From Bradyrhizobium sp. Arg816 (GTDB lineage Bacteria; Pseudomonadota; Alphaproteobacteria; Rhizobiales; Xanthobacteraceae), in assembly GCF_029989365.1 (NCBI RefSeq), contig NZ_JAPRAQ010000002.1, positions 558,001 through 622,000 on the forward strand: a stretch of DNA of 64,000 nt, given 5' to 3'. The position numbers and the translations under genes were made by a program. The notes below the pieces were generated by a model. That model had not been told where the DNA came from. It worked only from the letters and a program-made list of their open reading frames with translations, and ran no database searches. Positions 59,329 to 64,000 of the stretch are shown piece by piece (within the stretch, counting starts at the first letter, position 1; each line of letters begins with the position of its first letter).

Positions 59329-60696
59329 ATGTCGAAAAGTTCTGCCCAATATTCGCAGTACCCCCAACATCACGCGCACGACCACGGACGGGCCTTCCAT
59401 CGCCGCCCCGCCGCCGCGGCGGCAGCCGTCGCGATCCCCCTTCCCGACGCCGACGACGCCTACACCATCGTGCACCACGGCAAGCAGGTCCGCCTCGGAC
59501 CTGTGGTGTTCTGGATCGTGGTCGGCACCGTCGTGCTGCTCGGACTCTGGTCGGCCGCGACCGCCACCTATTTCGCCTTCCGCGACGACGTCCTGACCCG
59601 GCTGATCGCGCGCCAGGCCGAGATGCAGTACGCCTACGAGGACCGCATCGCCGAACTCCGCGCCAAGGTCGACCGCACCACCAGCCGGCAGCTGCTCGAC
59701 CAGGAGCAGTTCGACCAGAAGCTCGACCAGATCATGAAGCGCCAGACGGCGCTGGAGTCCCGGGCCACGGCGCTCGGAGCCATGCCCGACGTGACCGGAT
59801 CAATGCCCCGCGTGGCCCCGCAGCGCGGCGATTCGAGCCAGGGCGCTGCGCAGGGGACGCCGAAGCCGTCGCCGATCAGCGACACCGTGATCTTCGTGGC
59901 GCCGCCCGATCGCGAAGCGCGGCTTGAGTCGCGCGCCCCGACCGTCGCTGCACCGCCGACCAGCCAATTCGCCAAGAACCAGGGTTTCGACAACGTCCTG
60001 GTCCGGCTCACGACCTCGCTTGACCAGGTCGAGCGTCGCCAGATGGCGGCGCTCAGCGCCGTCGAGGAAGGTATGGATTCACGCATGCGCCGGATGCGCG
60101 GCGTCGTCAGCGACCTCGGCCTCAATCTCGCCAGCCTCGAAGCCGCCGTGCCGCGCTCGGCGATGGGCGGTCCTTTCGTGCCCGTCAAGCTGACGGCCAA
60201 TGCCGGGCCGTTCGAGAAGCAGCTCAATCGCATCAACACCACCCGTGCCGAGATGGACCGCCTCAATCGCACGCTGGCGCTGGTGCCCTACCGCAAGCCC
60301 GTCATCGGCGAGGTCGAATTCACCTCAGGCTTCGGCGTGCGCAGCGATCCCTTCCTCGGCCGGCCCGCAATGCACACCGGCCTCGACTTCCGTGCCGCGA
60401 CCGGCGATCCCGCACGCGTCACCGCCAACGGCAGGGTCGTTTCAGCCGGCTGGTCCGGTGGTTACGGCCGCATGGTCGAAGTCGATCACGGCAACGGGCT
60501 CTCGACCCGCTACGGCCATCTCTCCGAGATCAACGTCAAGGTCGGTGAGATCGTCAAGCTCGGGCAGGTCATCGGGCTCGTCGGGTCGACCGGCCGTTCC
60601 ACCGGCCCGCACCTCCATTACGAAACCCGCATCGACGGCGAAGCGGTCGATCCGCAGAAATTCTTGCGCGCCGGCGTGCGGCTCAGCGCGGGCTAA
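59329..60696 (+). CDS. M23 family metallopeptidase (LytM domain)
   Basis: A 455-aa membrane-anchored murein peptidase or activator. Helix 58-80 anchors it, followed by a coiled-coil part (about 90-140) and a linker. The LytM domain starts at about 320 (TSGFGVRSDPFLG). The zinc ligands are complete: H349 and D353 (MHTGLDF), and H430 with H428 (GPHLHYE). It should therefore be an active endopeptidase, unlike degenerate EnvC/NlpD types. The ATG at 59329 has GGGAG upstream; a GTG at 59323 is the alternative. It lies after the peroxiredoxin gene with a 110-bp gap. Confidence 0.92.
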   Translation: MSKSSAQYSQYPQHHAHDHGRAFHRRPAAAAAAVAIPLPDADDAYTIVHHGKQVRLGPVVFWIVVGTVVLLGLWSAATATYFAFRDDVLTRLIARQAEMQYAYEDRIAELRAKVDRTTSRQLLDQEQFDQKLDQIMKRQTALESRATALGAMPDVTGSMPRVAPQRGDSSQGAAQGTPKPSPISDTVIFVAPPDREARLESRAPTVAAPPTSQFAKNQGFDNVLVRLTTSLDQVERRQMAALSAVEEGMDSRMRRMRGVVSDLGLNLASLEAAVPRSAMGGPFVPVKLTANAGPFEKQLNRINTTRAEMDRLNRTLALVPYRKPVIGEVEFTSGFGVRSDPFLGRPAMHTGLDFRAATGDPARVTANGRVVSAGWSGGYGRMVEVDHGNGLSTRYGHLSEINVKVGEIVKLGQVIGLVGSTGRSTGPHLHYETRIDGEAVDPQKFLRAGVRLSAG

Positions 60697-60712
60697 GCCC
60701 GGTACGCCTGAT

Positions 60713-61948
60713 CTACTGACTGCGCTCGTGGCCGACCTCGCCGGTGATGACGTCGCCGAACAGCTCCCAGGCCTGTCCGTTGAAGCGCATCAGCTGCATC
60801 TGCTCGATCGGAAAGTAGTCATCGGCGGAGGTGTTGACCATGATCCCGGGCAGCATCAGGTCGGTGTGAAAATCCTTCAGGCTGGCGGCCTGCTTCATCA
60901 CGTTGTCACGCGTGAGGTTGTCGCTGCACTGCTTTAACACCTGCGCCATCGCCTCGGCCTGCACATAGCCGTAGATGTTGTTGCTGTTGGCCTTGTCGCC
61001 ATCGGGATAATATTTGTCCATGAATTCGCGCCACTTCACCACCGCCGGGTCCTTGTCCCAGGTCGGGTCGGTCGGATCCTTCAGATAGACGGTCGAGATG
61101 ATGTCCTTGGAATAGTCGAGCCCGGCGGGCTTGAGCACCGAGGCGACCGAGGTCGCGGTGTTGGCGAGGAAGAACTTTGGTTTCCAGCCGAGCTCGCCGA
61201 CCTTCCGGATTGCCTGCGCCGATCCCTTTGGCGCAGCCCACGAGAAGAAGATGTCCGCGCCGGAATCGTGCAGTGCAACGATCTGCGAGTCGATCGAGGG
61301 ATCGCTGACCTCATAGGACTTGTCGGCGATGATCATGTTCGCCTTGTCGCCGAGCCCGTCCTTCAGCCCCTTGAACTGGTCCTTGCCGGCGTCGTCGTTC
61401 TGCCAGAACACGGCGATCTTGCTGTTGGGGAAATGATCGCGGATATATTTTGCGTAGATCCGCCCCTCGCTCTGGTAGTTCGGCTGGAAACCCATGGTCC
61501 ACGGGAAACTCTTGGGATCGCCGAACTTGGTGCCGCCGGACGCGACGAACAGCTGCGGCACCTTCTTGGCGTTCATGTATTTCATGATCGCCGAGTTCGA
61601 GGGCGTGCCGAGCGGCTGGAAGATCAGCAGCACCTCGTCGCTCTCGACCAGCTTGCGCGCCTGCTCGATCGCCTTCGGCGGCGAATAGGCGTCGTCATAG
61701 CTGATGAAATTGATCTTGCGGCCGTTGATCCCGCCCTGGTCGTTGATCATCCTGAAATAGGCGGCCTCGGTCTTGCCGATCACGCCATAGGACGACGCCG
61801 GCCCGCTATAGGGCATGATGTTGCCGATCTTGACTTCGGTATCAGTGGCGCCGGGATCGTATTTCTTCTGCGCCAAGGCCGGTGCCGTGACGAGCACGCC
61901 GGCAGCAAGAATGGCGAGGGCAGCAAGGTTTCCGCGACGACCCGGCAT
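60713..61948 (-). CDS. Leucine-type ABC transporter substrate-binding protein
   Basis: A 411-aa periplasmic type I binding protein (LivJ/Peripla_BP_6). It has a signal peptide (LAALAILAAGVLVTAPALA), then EVKIGNIMPYSGPASSYG, YDDAYSPPKAIEQARKLVE (in parts) and FQPLGTPSN. The family binds branched amino acids, amides, short acids or aromatic compounds. The ATG at 61948 follows GGGGAGAG. No permease or ATPase genes are adjacent, so it must work with a transporter encoded elsewhere. Confidence 0.9.
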   Translation of the reverse strand: MPGRRGNLAALAILAAGVLVTAPALAQKKYDPGATDTEVKIGNIMPYSGPASSYGVIGKTEAAYFRMINDQGGINGRKINFISYDDAYSPPKAIEQARKLVESDEVLLIFQPLGTPSNSAIMKYMNAKKVPQLFVASGGTKFGDPKSFPWTMGFQPNYQSEGRIYAKYIRDHFPNSKIAVFWQNDDAGKDQFKGLKDGLGDKANMIIADKSYEVSDPSIDSQIVALHDSGADIFFSWAAPKGSAQAIRKVGELGWKPKFFLANTATSVASVLKPAGLDYSKDIISTVYLKDPTDPTWDKDPAVVKWREFMDKYYPDGDKANSNNIYGYVQAEAMAQVLKQCSDNLTRDNVMKQAASLKDFHTDLMLPGIMVNTSADDYFPIEQMQLMRFNGQAWELFGDVITGEVGHERSQ

Positions 61949-62056
61949 CGTTCTCTCCCCTATGTTTTGTAGTCTTCTTTTGCGGAGAGTGTCGCAAGCA
62001 GACTCGCGGCTGGCAAGCACCACGATTTTCCGCGAGATGAAACGGCAATCTGGAAC

Positions 62057-62968
62057 TTACGTGACGCGCCGCAGCAGGCTCAGGACACGCCCGTCGATCA
62101 CGAGCAGCGCACTGCCGATGACGATGGCGCCCGCGATCTCGCGCGCGGAGATCGGCTCACCCAGCACCAGCCATCCCAGCAGGATGGCGGTGACGGGAAT
62201 GAGCAGCGTCACCAGCATCACATTGGTCGCGCCCGAGCGCCGCAGGATCTGAAAGAAGACGATGTACGCGAGCGCCGTCGACAGAGCGGCAAGGCCAAGC
62301 ACCGCGAGCCAGGTCGTCAGGCCCGGCATCGAAAGTCGCCATGGCTGCTCCATTGCGCCGGCAACGATCGCCATCATCACAGTCGACGCCATCAGCTGAA
62401 ACGTCGCCGTTCCCAGCGGAGGCGTGTCCTTCAGAAGCCGCCGCGCGGCCAGCGCCGCAAAGCCATAGCTGAACGCGCCGGCCAGACAGAGCAGGATACC
62501 GAGCCCCTGCCCCGGCCGCGTCTCGATGCCCCATCCCCGCAGGATGATGACGCCGGCGAGGCCGAGCGCCACGCCGGCCACCCGGCGCAACTGCAGGGCT
62601 TCCTCGCCCGCAGCCGCCATCACCATCACCGTGAACAGCGGCGTGGTCGCGTTCAGGATCGAGGCCAGTCCGCTCGGGATGAAGGTCTGGCCGAGCACGA
62701 TCAGCGAGAACGGGATGACGTTGTTGAGCAGCCCGATCGCGACGAACGGCTTCCAGCCAACCATCCCCCTGGGAAATCTGATGCCCTGCATACGGAGCAG
62801 CGGCAGCAGCATGGCCGCGCCGAGCGCAACGCGCAGGAGCACCAGCGTCAGCGGCGGCAATTCCCGCAGCGCCGCGCCGTTGAAGAAGAACGATCCGCCC
62901 CAGAGAACCGAGAGCACGGCGAGCAGCGACCAGTCTCGCGCATCGATCCTGTTGTCGTTCGGGGACAT
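62057..62968 (-). CDS. EamA/DMT-family exporter
   Basis: A 303-aa transporter with ten predicted helices in two EamA repeats. The first repeat begins LLAVLSVLWGGSFFFNG and includes IPSGLASILNATTPLF, a family motif; the second ends WLVLGEPISAREIAGAIVI. Members export amino acids, nucleosides or drugs. The ATG at 62968 has GAGGTG upstream. It is 77 bp downstream of another EamA gene on the same strand; the two are not close copies. Confidence 0.9.
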   Translation of the reverse strand: MSPNDNRIDARDWSLLAVLSVLWGGSFFFNGAALRELPPLTLVLLRVALGAAMLLPLLRMQGIRFPRGMVGWKPFVAIGLLNNVIPFSLIVLGQTFIPSGLASILNATTPLFTVMVMAAAGEEALQLRRVAGVALGLAGVIILRGWGIETRPGQGLGILLCLAGAFSYGFAALAARRLLKDTPPLGTATFQLMASTVMMAIVAGAMEQPWRLSMPGLTTWLAVLGLAALSTALAYIVFFQILRRSGATNVMLVTLLIPVTAILLGWLVLGEPISAREIAGAIVIGSALLVIDGRVLSLLRRVT

Positions 62969-63045
62969 GTGCTTCACCTCGGCGGCCGACCCTGCCGCCT
63001 AGGACGGCGCGAGAAAGCCCGCCACCCGATTTCCGATAACGTTGC

Positions 63046-63921
63046 TCAGGAGGGGCGCCGCGAGCGAGCGTCACCGGCAATATCGGCGACAACCGCCCCG
63101 ATCACCAGCGCCCCGCCAATGAGCGCATGCACGGCGGGCAGCTCGCGAAAAGCGACCCAGATCCAGAACGGCATCAGCGGCGTTTCCAGCGTCGCGATCA
63201 ATGAGGCCTGTCCCGAAGGCAGCAAGCGTGAGCCGAGCATGTAGAAGGTCAGGCCGAGCGCGACCTGGAGGCAGCCGAACATCGCGAGGATCGCAAGGCC
63301 ATTGCCGCCGACATGGGCGATGTCGTGGGCAAAGGGAAGGCTGACGAGGCTTCCCATGAAGTTCGACAGCGCGGCCGCCGCCACCATCGAGGTCTCGCGG
63401 TGACGCCGGACCACGACGGTCATGGCGGCGATGGCAAGCACCATCAGGCAGCTCAGCGCGACGCCGCCAAGATCGGCGCCGGCCTGAACGCCGCCGACTG
63501 TGATCACCACGCCGGCAAAGGCGATCAGGCTCGCGGTCAGCGTACGCCACGTCGCGGCTTCGCCGAGCCACAGCCACGCCAGCGCAGCCGCAACGAAGGG
63601 CTGGGTTGCGATCAGCACCGCCACGTTGACGACCTTGGTCATCTGAAGCGCGGGAATGAACGCGACCATGCCGAGCGCGGACAAGGACGCGACGAGCAGG
63701 CCGCCCCTCCCCGGCACGACCAATTGCCACAGCGCAGCGCGGCCCTGCATCACGACGAGAATCACGCTGATCAGGCTGCCCGCGAACAGGCCGCGCCAGA
63801 ACAGGATGGTCCAGGGATCGAACGGCAACAGGCGCGTGAAGAACGGCGCCGTGCTCCAGGCAATTGCGGCAGCGATGACGAGAGCAATGCCGAGACCACG
63901 TTCCGAACGAGGCTGCCCCAT
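63046..63921 (-). CDS. EamA/DMT-family exporter
   Basis: A 291-aa transporter with ten helices. The first EamA repeat has AAIAWSTAPFFTRLL and the region TKVVNVAVLIATQPFVAAALAWLWLGE (in parts), the second LPSGQASLIATLETPLMPFWIW. The latter is shaped like the Q-A-x-L-x-x-x-E-P motif of the RhaT/YdcZ-like branch. The substrate is unknown. It is upstream of and probably cotranscribed with the other EamA gene. Confidence 0.9.
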   Translation of the reverse strand: MGQPRSERGLGIALVIAAAIAWSTAPFFTRLLPFDPWTILFWRGLFAGSLISVILVVMQGRAALWQLVVPGRGGLLVASLSALGMVAFIPALQMTKVVNVAVLIATQPFVAAALAWLWLGEAATWRTLTASLIAFAGVVITVGGVQAGADLGGVALSCLMVLAIAAMTVVVRRHRETSMVAAAALSNFMGSLVSLPFAHDIAHVGGNGLAILAMFGCLQVALGLTFYMLGSRLLPSGQASLIATLETPLMPFWIWVAFRELPAVHALIGGALVIGAVVADIAGDARSRRPS

Positions 63922-63935
63922 GTTGATGCGTCCAG

Positions 63936-64000
63936 CTAGGTCGGCTTCTTCGGCCGCGACACCAGCTCGATCATCTTGCCTTCATCGTCGTCGGGCATCG
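63936..64000 (-). CDS. C-terminal end of an unidentified protein (partial)
   Basis: On the minus strand the frame is open from the window edge to a TAG at 63936-63938 and reads MPDDDEGKMIELVSRPKKPT at its end. The Met might be internal. It ends 14 bp before the EamA start on the same strand. The sequence is too short to name a family. Confidence 0.45.
   Translation of the reverse strand, partial: MPDDDEGKMIELVSRPKKPT

Overview
The window is a contiguous piece of a GC-rich alphaproteobacterial chromosome and looks like Bradyrhizobium or a close relative. This rests on the overall gene content (class I PHA synthase, SUF Fe-S operon, Bradyrhizobium-type WTGFY outer-membrane barrels), on the codon and GC pattern, and on at least five families of short dispersed palindromic repeats between genes. 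It contains no rRNA, tRNA, CRISPR array, prophage or full insertion sequence. About 63 protein genes are supported, including two very short ones (28 and 52 codons), and one partial gene at each end.

Region 1 (0.2-7.5 kb) holds a probable catabolic operon on the minus strand: crotonase, CoA-transferase family III, TctC/TctB/TctA tripartite tricarboxylate transporter and a PdxA-like dehydrogenase. A GntR/FCD regulator is transcribed divergently. Copies of TTTGCATTCAAA in the divergent promoter are its likely operators. The substrate is unknown. Region 2 (7.7-14.9 kb) has an alpha/beta hydrolase, a 52-aa ORF, a LysR regulator that seems to start at CTG, a type II haloacid dehalogenase-like HAD protein, and the glpX-hom-alaC block of central carbon and amino acid metabolism. 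Region 3 (15-25 kb) carries phaC, a MAPEG protein, a methyltransferase, two ArgC enzymes of different types side by side, a PaiB-like flavoprotein, a Tat-exported metallo-beta-lactamase-fold enzyme, DedA and parE.

Region 4 (25.5-33.9 kb) is an envelope/accessory stretch. It has two tandem outer-membrane beta-barrel genes with duplicated promoters and terminators, a third barrel gene, an SDR protein whose catalytic YxxxK segment is missing, a flavin monooxygenase, and a secreted caspase-like protease divergent from an AraC regulator. Region 5 (34-38 kb) has a RhlE-type helicase, a diguanylate cyclase, fabA and a TfoX-like protein.

Region 6 (38-45 kb) is the SUF operon: IscS-like desulfurase, sufB, sufC, sufD, sufS, a MIP18-type factor and an A-type carrier, all on the minus strand. 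Region 7 (45-54 kb) is mixed housekeeping and transport: COG2945 hydrolase, DUF1697, a GST/SMR pair behind a striking TGCA-repeat operator, anmK, tyrS, an MFS permease, DoxX and a chemoreceptor. Region 8 (54-64 kb) is envelope-related: a 1237-aa AsmA/YhdP-like protein, a peroxiredoxin with a histone-like tail, an M23 peptidase, an orphan leucine-type binding protein and two EamA exporters.

No single spectacular new system is evident. The best leads are the GntR-controlled acid-catabolism operon with a crotonase lacking both usual catalytic glutamates, the SDR active-site deletion, the operator arrays, the tailed 1-Cys-like peroxiredoxin and the tiny membrane protein genes.
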